A DNA stretch of 64,000 bases from Micromonospora matsumotoense (GTDB taxonomy: Bacteria > Actinomycetota > Actinomycetes > Mycobacteriales > Micromonosporaceae). Shown piece after piece: positions 8,811-18,759 of the stretch (within the stretch, counting starts at the first letter, position 1; each line of letters begins with the position of its first letter). The translations under genes were made by a program, and so were the position numbers. The notes beneath the pieces are model-generated. The model was not told where the DNA came from. It worked only from the letters and a program-made list of their open reading frames with translations, and made no database searches. Location: the NCBI RefSeq assembly GCF_900091525.1, contig NZ_FMCU01000001.1, forward strand, positions 248,001 to 312,000, given 5' to 3'.

Positions 8811-9812
8811 GCCCGGACCGGCCGCCCGCCTGCTGGCCTCCGGCGTCCCGCGCCCGCTGCCGTCGGCGCCTTCGGCTGCTGCTCCCCCACAGTGGACGGG
8901 CCCCCCGCCATCGCCAGGACCGACGGCGGTGCCTGTGGGTGGACCGACGACGAGACCAGCGGCCCTGCGGCCGAGCAGATCCACCGTCTCCGCCGCGCTG
9001 AGCGCGGCGGCGGAGAGCCAGCCGATCATCCGGTCGTAGCGACCGACGTCGGCGTCGGAGGCCAGCCGCACGTCGGTGGTCAGCGCCTCCAGCATCACCG
9101 TGCGCGGATCGGCCGGGTCAGGAAACGAGTAACACGAGAAGGCGGTCAACGGGTACGCCCCACCGCGCGGCACCGCCGTCCTCGGCACCATCCGGATGGT
9201 CACGTGCGGCAGCTCGGCAAACGCCAGCAACTGGTCCAACTGCTCACGCCAGACCTCGGCGGGCAGGCCGGCCGGATCACAGGCCCGCTCGTCGAGCAAC
9301 GCGGTGTACCGCGGCGGATCGGGACGGCGCAACACCCCCTGCCGGGTGAGCCGGGCCCGCAGGTCGGCCTCGACGTCGACGTCCGGGTGTAGCAGCCGGC
9401 CGGCCGTGATCCGCAACCGCGCGTAGCCGGGCGCCTGGAGCAGGCCGGGCAGCACCGTCGGCTGGTATTCCACGATGGCCGCCGCCCCCGCCTCCAACTC
9501 GGCGTAGGTGCGCTGCCGCTCGCTCATCTCGCCGAGCGCCTTCCACCAGCCGCGACCGGTCGCCGCGTCCCGTGCGATGACGATCAGCGCCTCGCGCTGC
9601 GGCGACGGCACCTCGTAGATGTCCAGCAGATCGAGCACGTCGGCCAGATCGGGCCGACTCTGCCCCAACTCGATGCGGGACAGCTTGGACGTGGAGGCCC
9701 AGCCCAGCCGGGCACAGACCTGTTCCAGCGTCAGCGCCTCCCGTCTGCGCAACTGGCGCAGCTCGGCGCCGAGCCTCGCGCGTCGAATGACAGGACTCGA
9801 TGACAATGGCAT
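8742..9812 (-). CDS. XRE family transcriptional regulator with DUF5753 domain
   Basis: A 356-aa protein with an N-terminal helix-turn-helix (about residues 15-70, LTLEQVCARLGWASTSKLSRIELG) and a DUF5753 domain (about 90-280, with GYARLRI, YTALLDERA and TAFSCYSFPDP). Such regulators are abundant in mycelial actinomycetes, usually beside small DUF397 genes; none is seen here. ATG 9812 has GGAGG ten bases upstream. The family normally ends about residue 285; the last 70 residues are Gly/Ala/Pro-rich and run into the 3' end of the convergent SDR gene, so a frameshift or lost stop is likely. Confidence 0.85.
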   Translation of the reverse strand: MPLSSSPVIRRARLGAELRQLRRREALTLEQVCARLGWASTSKLSRIELGQSRPDLADVLDLLDIYEVPSPQREALIVIARDAATGRGWWKALGEMSERQRTYAELEAGAAAIVEYQPTVLPGLLQAPGYARLRITAGRLLHPDVDVEADLRARLTRQGVLRRPDPPRYTALLDERACDPAGLPAEVWREQLDQLLAFAELPHVTIRMVPRTAVPRGGAYPLTAFSCYSFPDPADPRTVMLEALTTDVRLASDADVGRYDRMIGWLSAAALSAAETVDLLGRRAAGLVVGPPTGTAVGPGDGGGPVHCGGAAAEGADGSGRGTPEASRRAAGPGSPVAVEATLGVDDLTGDPVRLP

Positions 9813-9970
9813 CCCGGCCTCCCCACGAGGGAGGGTACGCAGGATCATCACCCAGGGCAACACATTGCTTGCTCACCGCAACATTTATCTGAGCCTGATT
9901 CGGATGCCGCCGGTGGCGCGTCGGGCCGTTTCGCCCGCCCGGCGCTTCCGCCGGCACCGCCCCGGGGCGG

Positions 9971-10339
9971 TCAGGGCCGGTAGGTGCCGAACGACCAGAC
10001 GTAGCCGGCAAGGTCCCGCGCCGCGTAGTCGCGGGAACCGTAGTCGGTGTCGAACGGGCCTCGGATGATCTCCGCCCCGGCGGCCCGCGCGCGGTCGTGG
10101 TGGGCGTCCAGGTCGTCGACCGCCACGTAGACAGCGTAGGCGTCATCGGCGGGCCGATCCGGTTCGCCCCGGCCCGTGCCGAGCATGATGATGCCGTCGC
10201 CGAGCGCCAGTTCGGCGTGCGCCACCGCCCCGTCCGGGCCGTCGTGCACCGCGAGGACCCGGAACCCGAACGCGGCACAGAGCCAGTCGATCGCCGCCCG
10301 GGCGTCGGGATACCGGAAGGTCGGGTAGATGTTCGTCAT
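9971..10339 (-). CDS. VOC (glyoxalase/bleomycin resistance-like) family protein
   Basis: A 122-aa protein starting MTNIYPTFRYPDARAAIDWL, with two beta-alpha-beta-beta-beta units of the vicinal oxygen chelate fold and a C-terminal RDLAGYVWSFGTY. VOC proteins bind metals or drugs, or act as dioxygenases and isomerases; the function here is open. It starts 23 bp after the end of the AraC-type regulator gene, so the two probably form one transcript. A short palindrome, ACCGCCCCGGGGCGGT, covers the stop. Confidence 0.85.
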   Translation of the reverse strand: MTNIYPTFRYPDARAAIDWLCAAFGFRVLAVHDGPDGAVAHAELALGDGIIMLGTGRGEPDRPADDAYAVYVAVDDLDAHHDRARAAGAEIIRGPFDTDYGSRDYAARDLAGYVWSFGTYRP

Positions 10340-10362
10340 GCGTCGAGTGTGCCGCCCCGGAC

Positions 10363-11283
10363 TCAGCCCGGATTGGACGAATGGGAACCGGGCCGGCCCA
10401 GCGCCGCCGGGGTCGCCCCGGTGAACTCCCGGAACTCCCGGATCAGGTGCGACTGGTCGTAGTACCCCCAACGCACCGCCAGTTCGGCCCAGTTGCCCAC
10501 CGGCTCGGCCCCGCCGTTCGACGGCTCGGGACGATCCGGCCTGACGGGCGTGCCGGGCATCGCGGACTCCCGACCCAGGGCCGCGTACGCCCGCTGGAAG
10601 CGCAGCAGCCGGGCGGTCGTCTTCGGGGCCAGCCCCAGTTCCCGGCGGAACCGCCCGGCGAGGTGCCGACGACTCCAACCCAGCTCGCCGGCCAACTCGC
10701 CGATACCGATCCGGCCGGCCGACCCGGCAAGCCGGCCCCAGGCCCGACCGAGGTGCGGGTCGACCTGATCGGTGGCTGCCAGCCGGGCCCCGAGCGCCGT
10801 GTCGAGCAGGGCGAACCGGCGGGGCCAGCCCGACGCCTCGGCCAGCCGGACCCGCAGCCGGTCGAGCCAGGCATCGGTGAGCTGGTCGACCGGCACCGCC
10901 CGGTTGGCCAGCTCACCGAGGGGAACCCCGAGAATCCGGCGAGCTGCCGGCGGGGTGAGCAGCAACTCCACCCCGGCCCCGGCACCCACCGTCGAGGTCG
11001 TGCAGTAGCCGTCGTACGGCCCCGCCACGAACGAGTCCACCCGGTAGGCGCTGTGTGCCGCCGAGCGCGGGTTCAGCACGTCGAGCGGGGCACCCCACCC
11101 GAGGATGAGGACCACGAAGGCACCGGCCGCCTCGTGCCGGACCAGTGGCGGCGATGTCCCCCGCCCGGATGCCACACCCCCCGGCATGCCCTCCCGGTAG
11201 CCGAGGTAACGGCCCACGAAGGGGCGCAGCCCGCCGGCCGGCGTCCCGGCGCACACCTCGTCCAGCACCGGGTTGCCCGTCAC
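10363..11283 (-). CDS. AraC family transcriptional regulator
   Basis: A 306-aa protein. The C-terminal 110 residues hold the double helix-turn-helix of AraC/XylS proteins ([21 protein letters not shown], then [25 protein letters not shown]); the N-terminal region is a ligand-binding cupin-like domain. The GTG start (11283) overlaps the uvrB stop by four bases (GTGA), suggesting translational coupling behind uvrB. The downstream VOC gene is its likely target or partner. An insertion between the two HTH motifs (about residues 243-260) is unusual. Confidence 0.88.
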   Translation of the reverse strand: MTGNPVLDEVCAGTPAGGLRPFVGRYLGYREGMPGGVASGRGTSPPLVRHEAAGAFVVLILGWGAPLDVLNPRSAAHSAYRVDSFVAGPYDGYCTTSTVGAGAGVELLLTPPAARRILGVPLGELANRAVPVDQLTDAWLDRLRVRLAEASGWPRRFALLDTALGARLAATDQVDPHLGRAWGRLAGSAGRIGIGELAGELGWSRRHLAGRFRRELGLAPKTTARLLRFQRAYAALGRESAMPGTPVRPDRPEPSNGGAEPVGNWAELAVRWGYYDQSHLIREFREFTGATPAALGRPGSHSSNPG

Positions 11284-13388
11284 TTCACCCCGGCGGCGTC
11301 CATCCCGCGCAGTTCCTTCTTCAGGTCGGAGACCTCGTCCCGGATCCGCGCCGCCAGCTCGAACTGCAATTCCCGGGCGGCGGCGAGCATCTGGTCGTTG
11401 AGTTCCTGGATCAGCTGCGCCAGGTCGGCGCGCGCCATCCCCTCCCGGGAGGGCGTCCCGGCGGTGGTCCGACTGCGACTGCGGGTCTCCTTGACCGGCG
11501 CCTTGCCCCGGGAGAGCTGCCGGGCGGCCCCGCCGATCCGGGAACTCTCGGTGTCCTCCGCCTCGCGGTAGATGTCGTCGAGGATGTCGTGGATCTTCTT
11601 GCGCAGCGGCTCGGGGCTGATCCCGTGCGCCTCGTTGTGCGCGATCTGCTTGGCCCGACGACGGTTGGTCTCGTCGATCGCCAACGCCATCGACGGGGTG
11701 ATCTTGTCGGCGTACATGTGCACCTGGCCGGAGACGTTACGGGCGGCCCGGCCGATGGTCTGGATCAGCGACCGGCCACTGCGCAGGAAGCCTTCCTTGT
11801 CGGCGTCCAGGATCGCCACCAGGGAGACCTCGGGCAGGTCGAGACCCTCCCGGAGCAGGTTGATGCCGACCAGCACGTCGTAGTCGCCCTTGCGCAGCTC
11901 GCGCAACAGCTCCACCCGGCGCAGGGTGTCGACCTCGGAGTGCAGGTAACGCACCCGGATGCCGTTCTCCAGGAGGTAGTCCGACAGGTCCTCGGCCATC
12001 TTCTTGGTCAGCGTGGTGACCAGCACCCGCTCGTCCCGCTCGGTCCGCAGTTTGATCTCGTGCATCAGGTCGTCGATCTGGCCCTTGGTCGGCTTGATCA
12101 CGACCTCCGGATCGACCAGGCCGGTGGGGCGGATGACCTGCTCGACGAACTCGCCCTGGGCCTGTTCCATCTCCCAGGTGCCCGGGGTGGCCGACAGGTA
12201 GACCAGCTGGCCGACCCGCTCCAGGAACTCGTCGAAGCGCAGCGGACGGTTGTCGGCGGCGCTGGGCAGCCGGAAACCGTGGTCGATCAGCATCCGCTTA
12301 CGCGAGGCGTCGCCCTCGAACATGCCGCCGATCTGCGGGATGGTGACGTGCGACTCGTCGACCACGGTGAGGAAGTCGTCCGGGAAGTAGTCGAGCAGGC
12401 AGTGCGGCGGGCTGCCGGGCAGCCGGCCGTCGATGTGCATGGAGTAGTTCTCGATGCCGGAGCAGAAACCGACCTGACGCATCATCTCCAGGTCGTAGGT
12501 GGTGCGCATCCGCAGCCGCTGTGCCTCCAGCAGCTTGCCCTGCCGTTCCAGCTCGGCCAACCGCTCCCCCAGCTCGGCCTCGATGTCCCGGGTGGCCCGC
12601 TCCATCCGCTCCGGACCGGCCGCGTAGTGCGTGGCCGGGAAGATCAACAGGTGGTCGACCTCCTTGACCACGTCGCCGGTGAGCGGGTTGAGGTAGTAGA
12701 GCTTCTCCACCTCGTCACCGAACAGCTCGATCCGGACCGCCAACTCCTCGTACGCCGGGATGATCTCCAGGGTGTCGCCCCGGACCCGGAAGGTGCCCCG
12801 CTGGAAGGCCATGTCGTTGCGGGTGTACTGGATGTCGACCAGCCGGCGCAGCAGCTGGTCGCGGTCCAGCTCCTGCCCGATGGTGACCCGGACGGCCCGG
12901 TCGAGGTATTCCTCGGGGGTGCCCAGACCGTAGATGGCCGAGACGGTCGCCACCACGATCGTGTCGCGGCGGGTGAGCAGCGACATGGTCGCCTTGTGCC
13001 GCAGCCGCTCGACCTCCTCGTTGATCGAGGAGTCCTTCTCGATGTAGGTGTCGGTCTGCGGGATGTAGGCCTCGGGCTGGTAGTAGTCGTAGTAGGAGAC
13101 GAAATACTCCACCGAGTTGTGCGGGAGCAGCTCGCTGAACTCCTTGGCCAACTGGGCGCAGAGCGTCTTGTTGGGGGCGAGCACCAGGGTCGGCCGTTGC
13201 AGCCGCTCGACCAACCACGCCGTGGTGGCGCTCTTGCCGGTGCCGGTGGCGCCGAGCAGCACGGTGTTACGGTCGCCACGCCGGACCCGACGCTCAAGTT
13301 CATCGATGGCGGCCGGCTGGTCGCCGGCCGGCTGGAAGTCACTGACGACCTGGAAGCGACCGTCGAGCCGAGGAATGTCGAGCGCCAT
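11280..13388 (-). CDS. uvrB: UvrABC system protein B
   Basis: A 702-aa excision-repair helicase subunit that receives damaged DNA from UvrA and loads UvrC. Visible motifs are Walker A GATGTGKS near residue 46, the damage-gripping beta-hairpin [19 protein letters not shown], the DEAD-box variant DESH ([11 protein letters not shown]), motif [11 protein letters not shown], and a C-terminal UVR domain ([24 protein letters not shown]) that binds UvrC. ATG 13388 gives the standard N-terminus [12 protein letters not shown]. It lies apart from uvrA and uvrC, as is usual; the AraC gene overlaps its stop. Confidence 0.98.
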   Translation of the reverse strand: MALDIPRLDGRFQVVSDFQPAGDQPAAIDELERRVRRGDRNTVLLGATGTGKSATTAWLVERLQRPTLVLAPNKTLCAQLAKEFSELLPHNSVEYFVSYYDYYQPEAYIPQTDTYIEKDSSINEEVERLRHKATMSLLTRRDTIVVATVSAIYGLGTPEEYLDRAVRVTIGQELDRDQLLRRLVDIQYTRNDMAFQRGTFRVRGDTLEIIPAYEELAVRIELFGDEVEKLYYLNPLTGDVVKEVDHLLIFPATHYAAGPERMERATRDIEAELGERLAELERQGKLLEAQRLRMRTTYDLEMMRQVGFCSGIENYSMHIDGRLPGSPPHCLLDYFPDDFLTVVDESHVTIPQIGGMFEGDASRKRMLIDHGFRLPSAADNRPLRFDEFLERVGQLVYLSATPGTWEMEQAQGEFVEQVIRPTGLVDPEVVIKPTKGQIDDLMHEIKLRTERDERVLVTTLTKKMAEDLSDYLLENGIRVRYLHSEVDTLRRVELLRELRKGDYDVLVGINLLREGLDLPEVSLVAILDADKEGFLRSGRSLIQTIGRAARNVSGQVHMYADKITPSMALAIDETNRRRAKQIAHNEAHGISPEPLRKKIHDILDDIYREAEDTESSRIGGAARQLSRGKAPVKETRSRSRTTAGTPSREGMARADLAQLIQELNDQMLAAARELQFELAARIRDEVSDLKKELRGMDAAGVK

Positions 13389-13728
13389 GGCATCCACGGT
13401 ACGCCGCAGGTCCGACACTCCATCGCGACCGCCGCCAGCCGGTGATCACCTTCGATATTGCCATTGTGGCCCACATCTCAGAGGGCTAGCCTGGACACCG
13501 TAGGCCGCTCGCGGCGGCCGACCGCGGCGGTGGCCGGGCCTCGACAGGCTCCCACCGCCCGGCACCTGGGGTCGCAGCACCCGGACATCACCGGCGTGCG
13601 CATCCCGCGTGGTCGCGCCCCTGGCGCAGACCGGCCGCCGCGAGCGCCCCTGCCTGTCCGGCCAGCCCACCACCCCCGGACCTGGCACCCCGGCGTCACC
13701 CCGCCCCGGGCCGGCCCGTTCACCACAC
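13389..13728. other. intergenic region upstream of uvrB
   Basis: The 340 bp between the divergent uvrB and the unknown membrane-anchored gene contain the uvrB promoter region and an AT-richer patch at 13448-13470. I see no RNA gene or clear repeat. Part of it could be coding if the downstream gene starts at GTG 13609. Confidence 0.5.
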
Positions 13729-15273
13729 GTGGAGACCTCGTCCGACCGGCCCCGACACCCACCCGGCACCGGCCCGGGCCGGCGACACGCCGGACGGCAG
13801 CACCGCACGGCCCGCCGGTCGGTCACCGTCGTCGCACCCACGGCCGAGGAGAGCGCCCCGGGCCGGCGACGTACCACCATCGTCGTCCTGGGCGTCGTCG
13901 CCGCCACGTCCGCCGCCGCCCTGGTGGCCGGCCTGCCCAGTTGGTCGCCCGCACCGGCCGCACCGGCCCGCGCACTGACCGCCGACGAGGCCGAGCGGCT
14001 GGCCGCCGTCCGGGTCAGCACCTACCGGGACGTCCGGGCCGGGGTACGGGTGGCCGTCGGCACCGGGGCCGGCCGCACCGACCTGGTCGGCTGGGTCGAC
14101 TGGTCCCGTCCGCTGGCCTACCTCGACGTCGGCGGACCGGGCGCCGGGCAGGATCGGGGCCTGGTGCAGGCCACCCCGTCGGTCCTGGTGCAGCGGCCCG
14201 ATCCCCGCGCGATCGTGACCCCGGCCCGGCCACCGCTGATGCCCCCCGGTGACCGCTGGCGGCTGCGGAACCCGCCGCCCGGGCGGGGTCTGGCCGGTGC
14301 GCTCGACGTCCTCTTCGCGCTCGCCGCCGACCGGGCCGAACCGGCCGAGCCACTGCACGCCGGCGGCGGACGGTGGCTCGGCCGGGACACCGTCGGCGGC
14401 GACCCGGTGGACGTCCTCCAGGCGGCGCTGCGGCCGACCGGACCGACCGGCCGACCGGCCGGGCCGACCACCGCACCGACCGGCCACCCGGTGGCCGGGG
14501 ACGCGGACCCCCGCTGGTGGGTGGACCGGGATGCCCGGCTGCGTCGCTGGGCGGGCCGACTCGCCGACGGCACCCCGATCACCGTCGAGCTGGACCGGGT
14601 CGACCGGCCGACGCCATGGCCGGTCGACGCGCTCGGTGGCCGGCCGGGACTATCCCGGGCCCTCACCGACGAGGAGGCTGCCCGGCTGGGCCGGCTGGCC
14701 ACCCGGCTGCGTGCTGGCACCGGGGCTGCGGTCACCGTGACCGCCCCGCTCGGCAGCGCCGCCAACCTGCGGGGTGCCGGCTGGCTCAGCTGGTCCGCCG
14801 GTGTCGCGTACCTGTCGGTCGCCGAACTGGACACCCTCGGCCGTCGGACGCTGCTGCGTCGGGACCGGTCCGGCTTCGCCCGGACGGACGTACCGGTCGG
14901 GCCGGGCACCACGGCCCCCGCTCCGCCGGTGCCGCCACCGGCCGGGACCGGTTGGCGGACCGGCAGTCAGCCGGCCGACCAACTGGACGTGCTGGTCGAC
15001 GCGGCGGTGCGGGCCGGTGGTCAGCCCCCGGGTATCGGTGCCGCCGTCCGGGTCCGGGGCGACCGGCAGGCCAACCGAGCGGTGGACGTGTTCGAGGTAC
15101 GCCAGCAGAGCCTGCGCCTGCGGTACTGGCTGGACCGGGCCGGTTTCCTGCGCCGGCTGGAACTGCGCACCCCCGCTGGCCTGTGGGCGCAACTGGACCT
15201 GAGCCCCGGCCCGCTGCCGGCGGGAATCGTCCCGCCTCGCCGCAAGGCACCGTCGACGTCACGACCCCATTGA
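13729..15273 (+). CDS. membrane-anchored protein of unknown function with an internal duplication
   Basis: About 514 aa. An Arg-rich cytoplasmic head is followed by one transmembrane segment (TTIVVLGVVAATSAAALVAG, about residues 45-65) and a long extracellular part. Two related modules begin ALTADEAERLAAVR (about residue 83) and ALTDEEAARLGRLATR (about 310). Each leads into a WVDWSRPLAYLDV or WLSWSAGVAYLSV strand and a stretch on arginine-linked value readout, which suggests a duplicated beta-sheet domain like those of actinobacterial LppX/LprG-style exported proteins; that comparison is weak. Start uncertain: GTG 13729 keeps a short cytoplasmic tail, GTG 13609 is the alternative, and neither has a good ribosome site. 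Confidence 0.65.
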   Translation: METSSDRPRHPPGTGPGRRHAGRQHRTARRSVTVVAPTAEESAPGRRRTTIVVLGVVAATSAAALVAGLPSWSPAPAAPARALTADEAERLAAVRVSTYRDVRAGVRVAVGTGAGRTDLVGWVDWSRPLAYLDVGGPGAGQDRGLVQATPSVLVQRPDPRAIVTPARPPLMPPGDRWRLRNPPPGRGLAGALDVLFALAADRAEPAEPLHAGGGRWLGRDTVGGDPVDVLQAALRPTGPTGRPAGPTTAPTGHPVAGDADPRWWVDRDARLRRWAGRLADGTPITVELDRVDRPTPWPVDALGGRPGLSRALTDEEAARLGRLATRLRAGTGAAVTVTAPLGSAANLRGAGWLSWSAGVAYLSVAELDTLGRRTLLRRDRSGFARTDVPVGPGTTAPAPPVPPPAGTGWRTGSQPADQLDVLVDAAVRAGGQPPGIGAAVRVRGDRQANRAVDVFEVRQQSLRLRYWLDRAGFLRRLELRTPAGLWAQLDLSPGPLPAGIVPPRRKAPSTSRPH

Positions 15274-15318
15274 CGTCACGACCCCCATTGACGTCACGGC
15301 CACATCGACGTCATGGCC
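15254..15318. repeat. short tandem repeats containing GACGTCA
   Basis: Four imperfect copies of a 17-19-bp unit built on (T/C)GACGTCA(C/T)G(A/G)CCC lie across the stop of the membrane-anchored gene. GACGTC is itself palindromic. Confidence 0.8.
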
Positions 15319-15377
15319 CGGCTGACGGCAACGGGGTCCGCTGGCGTCACGGCCGGGGCGGGGCGGGTGTGCTGTGG

Positions 15378-16562
15378 TCAGGGACACCAGCCGGTCTGCG
15401 CCGCCCAGGCCTCCGCCCGCAGCCGCTCCTCGGCGAACCACGGGTCGTCGGCGGTGGCGTGCCCCGGGCCCTCCAGCGGCGCCGACGCCGCCAACTCCCG
15501 TTTCACCAGCAGGTACGCCGCCCGTTGATCGGGATCGGCACGCAGGTGGTCCCGCATCAGCAGGGCGTGCCGCCAACCGGGTGATCCGGCCACCCGCAGG
15601 TGCACCCGCACCGGCCGCCCCGGGTCGGCACCACCGTGCAGCCGCTTCTCCCCGCCGTCGCCGCCGGCCGGCCCGGGGCGGTCCCACCGGACCTCGGGCA
15701 CCCTCGGGAACCCGGCATCGGCGAGTCGCTGCGCCAACGCGCCGTCCGCCTCGGCCAGCGACGGGACGGTCACCTGCACGTCGATGACGTCCCGGCCGGC
15801 CAGCCCCGGGACAGCGGTCGAGCCGACATGGTCGATCCGCAGGTCGGCCGGGACGAGCGCGTGCCGGATCCGGGCGGCGAGCCGGGCGTACTGCTGCGGC
15901 CACGTCGGGTCGGGCTCGGTCGACACCACCCACCCGTCCCGGACCGCCCGGTGTTCCCGCACGTTGCGCTCGTAGGGCAGCAACCGGTCCCGCCAGAGGG
16001 CGTCCACGGCGGCGTGCAGTTCGTCGAGACCGCCGTCGTTGTCCAGGATCACATCGGCCGCCGCCCGGCGGCGGGCGTCGTCGGCCTGGGCGGCGATCCG
16101 CCGCTCGGCCTCCGCCCGGGTCATCCCCCGGTCCCGCGCCAACCGCGCCAACCGGGTGGCCACGGCCGTCTGCACCACCACCACCAGGTGGTACGACGGC
16201 GCAAGCCCCACCTCCACCAGCAGCGGTACGTCGTTGACCACCACCGCGTCAGCGGGTGCCGCGGCGGACAGCTCGGCGGACCGGGCCCGCACCCGGGGAT
16301 GGGTGATCTGCTCCAGCCGGCGACGGGCGGCCTCGTCGGCGAAGACCACCGCGCCCAGTGCCGCCCGGTCCAGCGCCCCGTCGGCGGTCAGCACCCGGTC
16401 GGAGAAGGCGGCGACGATCTCGGCCAGCCCCGCACTGCCCGGGGCGACCACCTCCCGGGCGATCCGATCGGAGTCGACGATGATCGCGCCCCGCCCGGCC
16501 AGCCGGATCGCCACCGCGCTCTTGCCGGACCCGATGCCACCGGTCAACCCCACCCTCAGCAC
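15378..16562 (-). CDS. coaE: dephospho-CoA kinase fused to a GrpB/UPF0157 domain
   Basis: A 394-aa two-domain protein. Residues 1-200 are CoaE, which phosphorylates dephospho-CoA in the last step of coenzyme A synthesis: P-loop GLTGGIGSGKS, DSDRIAREVV and the LID region. Residues 215-394 are a GrpB/UPF0157 nucleotidyltransferase-like domain (DPTWPQQYARLAARI, IDHVGSTAVPGLAGRDVIDVQV). The same fusion is known in mycobacteria and other actinobacteria, where the second domain supports folding or regulation. GTG 16562 gives the usual short N-terminus; longer starts add only a Gly-rich tail. It lies downstream of rpsA, behind a terminator. Confidence 0.93.
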   Translation of the reverse strand: MLRVGLTGGIGSGKSAVAIRLAGRGAIIVDSDRIAREVVAPGSAGLAEIVAAFSDRVLTADGALDRAALGAVVFADEAARRRLEQITHPRVRARSAELSAAAPADAVVVNDVPLLVEVGLAPSYHLVVVVQTAVATRLARLARDRGMTRAEAERRIAAQADDARRRAAADVILDNDGGLDELHAAVDALWRDRLLPYERNVREHRAVRDGWVVSTEPDPTWPQQYARLAARIRHALVPADLRIDHVGSTAVPGLAGRDVIDVQVTVPSLAEADGALAQRLADAGFPRVPEVRWDRPGPAGGDGGEKRLHGGADPGRPVRVHLRVAGSPGWRHALLMRDHLRADPDQRAAYLLVKRELAASAPLEGPGHATADDPWFAEERLRAEAWAAQTGWCP

Positions 16563-16760
16563 CGACCCAGTCAACCGGATCGACTCCCGCCCCACCACAC
16601 CGCCCCCGCCCCGTGGACCGCCCGCCCCGCCCCGCGGCGCCGGCACGGAGTCGATCATGCCGGCGCGATGGAGCCCGGCGCGGGCGGAAACCGGAGCGGG
16701 CCGGAACAGGGCAGGGGCAGGGAGAGCGCACGCAAGGAGCGGGGCAGGCGGGAACGGCGA

Positions 16761-16805
16761 GAGCCCCGTCCCCGATCCGCGTGCAGCGGACCGGGGGCGG
16801 GGCTC
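16761..16805 (-). terminator. rpsA terminator
   Basis: Arms 16761-16780 and 16786-16805 pair over 20 bp with two G-U type pairs and a five-base loop, placed 69 bp after the rpsA stop and before coaE. Confidence 0.8.
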
Positions 16806-16873
16806 TTCGTCAGGGACGCTTCCCGACCGGCGGGGACGTCAGACGCCCTACCGGGTGGAAGCAGCCTCCAGGA

Positions 16874-18373
16874 TCACTTGCCGCCGGCGAGCTTCTCCCG
16901 CAGCGCGGCGAGCGCCTCGTCGGTCGCCAGGGTGCCGGCCGGCTCCTCGGCCTGCCGGCTCGGGGTCGACGAGCTGGTCGAGGTGGTGGTGGTGCCACCG
17001 GCGGCCACGGGCGGAGCCGGGTTGGCAGCGGCCTCGGCGTCGGCGGCCCGGGAGGTCTGCACCTGCTTGGTGTGGGCCTCCCAGCGCTGACGCGCCTCGG
17101 CGTACTGGTTCTCCCAGGTCTCGCGCTGCTTGTCGTACCCCTCGAGCCACTCGCCCGTCTCCGGGTCGAAGCCGTCCGGGTAGATGTAGTTGCCCTCGGT
17201 GTCGTACGTCGCGGCCATGCCGTAGAGGGTCGGGTCGAAGTGCTCCTCGCCCTCGACGAAGCCCTCGTTGGCCTGCTTGAGCGACAGCGAGATCCGGCGG
17301 CGCTCCAGGTCGATGTCGATGACCTTGACCATGACCTCGGAACCGACCTGCACGACCTGCTCCGGGATCTCCACGTGGCGCTCGGCCAGCTCGGAGATGT
17401 GGACCAGGCCCTCGATGCCGTCGTCCACCCGGACGAAGGCACCGAACGGGACGAGCTTGGTGACCTTACCCGGCACGATCTGCTGGATCGCGTGGGTGCG
17501 GGCGAACTGCCGCCACGGGTCCTCCTGGGTCGCCTTCAGCGACAGCGAGACCCGCTCGCGGTCCAGGTCGACGTCCAGGACCTCGACCTCGACCTCCTGG
17601 CCCACCTCGACGACCTCGGACGGGTGGTCGATGTGCTTCCAGGACAGCTCGGAGACGTGCACCAGGCCGTCCACGCCGCCCAGGTCGACGAACGCGCCGA
17701 AGTTGACGATCGACGAGACGACGCCCTTGCGGACCTGCCCCTTCTGGAGCTTGTTGAGGAACTCGGTGCGCACCTCGGACTGCGTCTGCTCCAGCCAGGC
17801 CCGGCGGGACAGGACCACGTTGTTGCGGTTCTTGTCCAGCTCGATGATCTTGGCTTCGAGCTCGCGGCCCACGTACGGCTGCAGGTCACGCACCCGCCGC
17901 ATCTCGACCAGGGAGGCGGGCAGGAAGCCGCGCAGCCCGATGTCGAGGATGAGGCCACCCTTGACCACCTCGATGACCGAACCGCGGACGACGCCGTCCT
18001 CGTCCTTGATCTTCTCGATCGTGCCCCAGGCCCGCTCGTACTGCGCCCGCTTCTTGGAGAGGATCAGACGACCCTCCTTGTCCTCCTTCTGGAGGACCAG
18101 GGCCTCGATGTGGTCACCAACCGAGACGACCTCGGCGGGGTCCACATCGTGCTTGATCGACAACTCCCGCGAGGGGATGACACCCTCGGTCTTGTAGCCG
18201 ATGTCGAGCAGGACCTCGTCCCGATCGACCTTGACGACGGTGCCTTCGACAATGTCGCCGTCATTGAAGTACTTGATGGTCTCGTCGATCGCGGCGAGGA
18301 AAGCCTCCTCGGAACCGAGATCGTCGTGGGTGACCCGGGTGGCGCTCGAGGGGGCCTCGATGCTGCTCGTCAT
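16874..18373 (-). CDS. rpsA: 30S ribosomal protein S1
   Basis: A 499-aa protein with four S1 RNA-binding repeats (about residues 35-105, 120-190, 205-275, 290-360), for example GDIVEGTVVKVDRDEVLLDIGYKTEG and GAFVDLGGVDGLVHVSELSW. The C-terminal 110 residues are less ordered and end in a Thr/Ser-rich stretch plus EEPAGTLATDEALAALREKLAGG. The ATG at 18373 gives MTSSIEAPSSATRV, typical of actinobacterial S1. S1 promotes mRNA binding by the 30S subunit. The acidic, glycine-poor tail is a feature of the actinobacterial form. Monocistronic, with a strong terminator. Confidence 0.97.
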   Translation of the reverse strand: MTSSIEAPSSATRVTHDDLGSEEAFLAAIDETIKYFNDGDIVEGTVVKVDRDEVLLDIGYKTEGVIPSRELSIKHDVDPAEVVSVGDHIEALVLQKEDKEGRLILSKKRAQYERAWGTIEKIKDEDGVVRGSVIEVVKGGLILDIGLRGFLPASLVEMRRVRDLQPYVGRELEAKIIELDKNRNNVVLSRRAWLEQTQSEVRTEFLNKLQKGQVRKGVVSSIVNFGAFVDLGGVDGLVHVSELSWKHIDHPSEVVEVGQEVEVEVLDVDLDRERVSLSLKATQEDPWRQFARTHAIQQIVPGKVTKLVPFGAFVRVDDGIEGLVHISELAERHVEIPEQVVQVGSEVMVKVIDIDLERRRISLSLKQANEGFVEGEEHFDPTLYGMAATYDTEGNYIYPDGFDPETGEWLEGYDKQRETWENQYAEARQRWEAHTKQVQTSRAADAEAAANPAPPVAAGGTTTTSTSSSTPSRQAEEPAGTLATDEALAALREKLAGGK

Positions 18374-18759
18374 GTGGGCGGTTGCTCCGGTCGGATGGGT
18401 TGTCACAGCAGGCGTGGTGTCGCAGTGACCCGTTCGCGCCAGCGGATCCGCCACCGGGCCCACCTAACGATCGCCAAGAGAAGATCATTGGTGCTCCGGT
18501 GACCGCGCACCTGCTCCCTGCCGAGGTACACGATCCGCGAGCGCATCGTCTAGCCTACCCGCTGCATTACCACAGCGTGCAAGCCCTCCCGGGTCCTCGC
18601 GACCCCACCAGCTGCGAAAGCGGAGATTTCGGTGGAAAAGCGCCTCCGGTGTCTCATCCGTCACATCCGCCCCACGGGACCGACAGCGTACGGCGGTCCG
18701 GCACGCCGCGCACGCCGGGGTCCGGCGGCCGGCACCACCTCAGGGCCTAGCGTGAGCGG
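18374..18759. other. rpsA upstream leader and promoter region
   Basis: A 386-bp divergent spacer between rpsA and the methyltransferase gene. No coding frame is convincing, and I cannot fold it into a recognised riboswitch class. It must hold both promoters; an S1 autoregulatory leader is possible but not shown. Confidence 0.4.

Noticed and set aside
11145..13445. Open frame of 766 codons on the plus strand
   Set aside because: It is antisense to uvrB, with composition of a GC-rich shadow frame and no domain.
18374..18759. Considered a riboswitch or leader RNA upstream of rpsA
   Set aside because: I could not fold a recognised class; left as an unassigned spacer.
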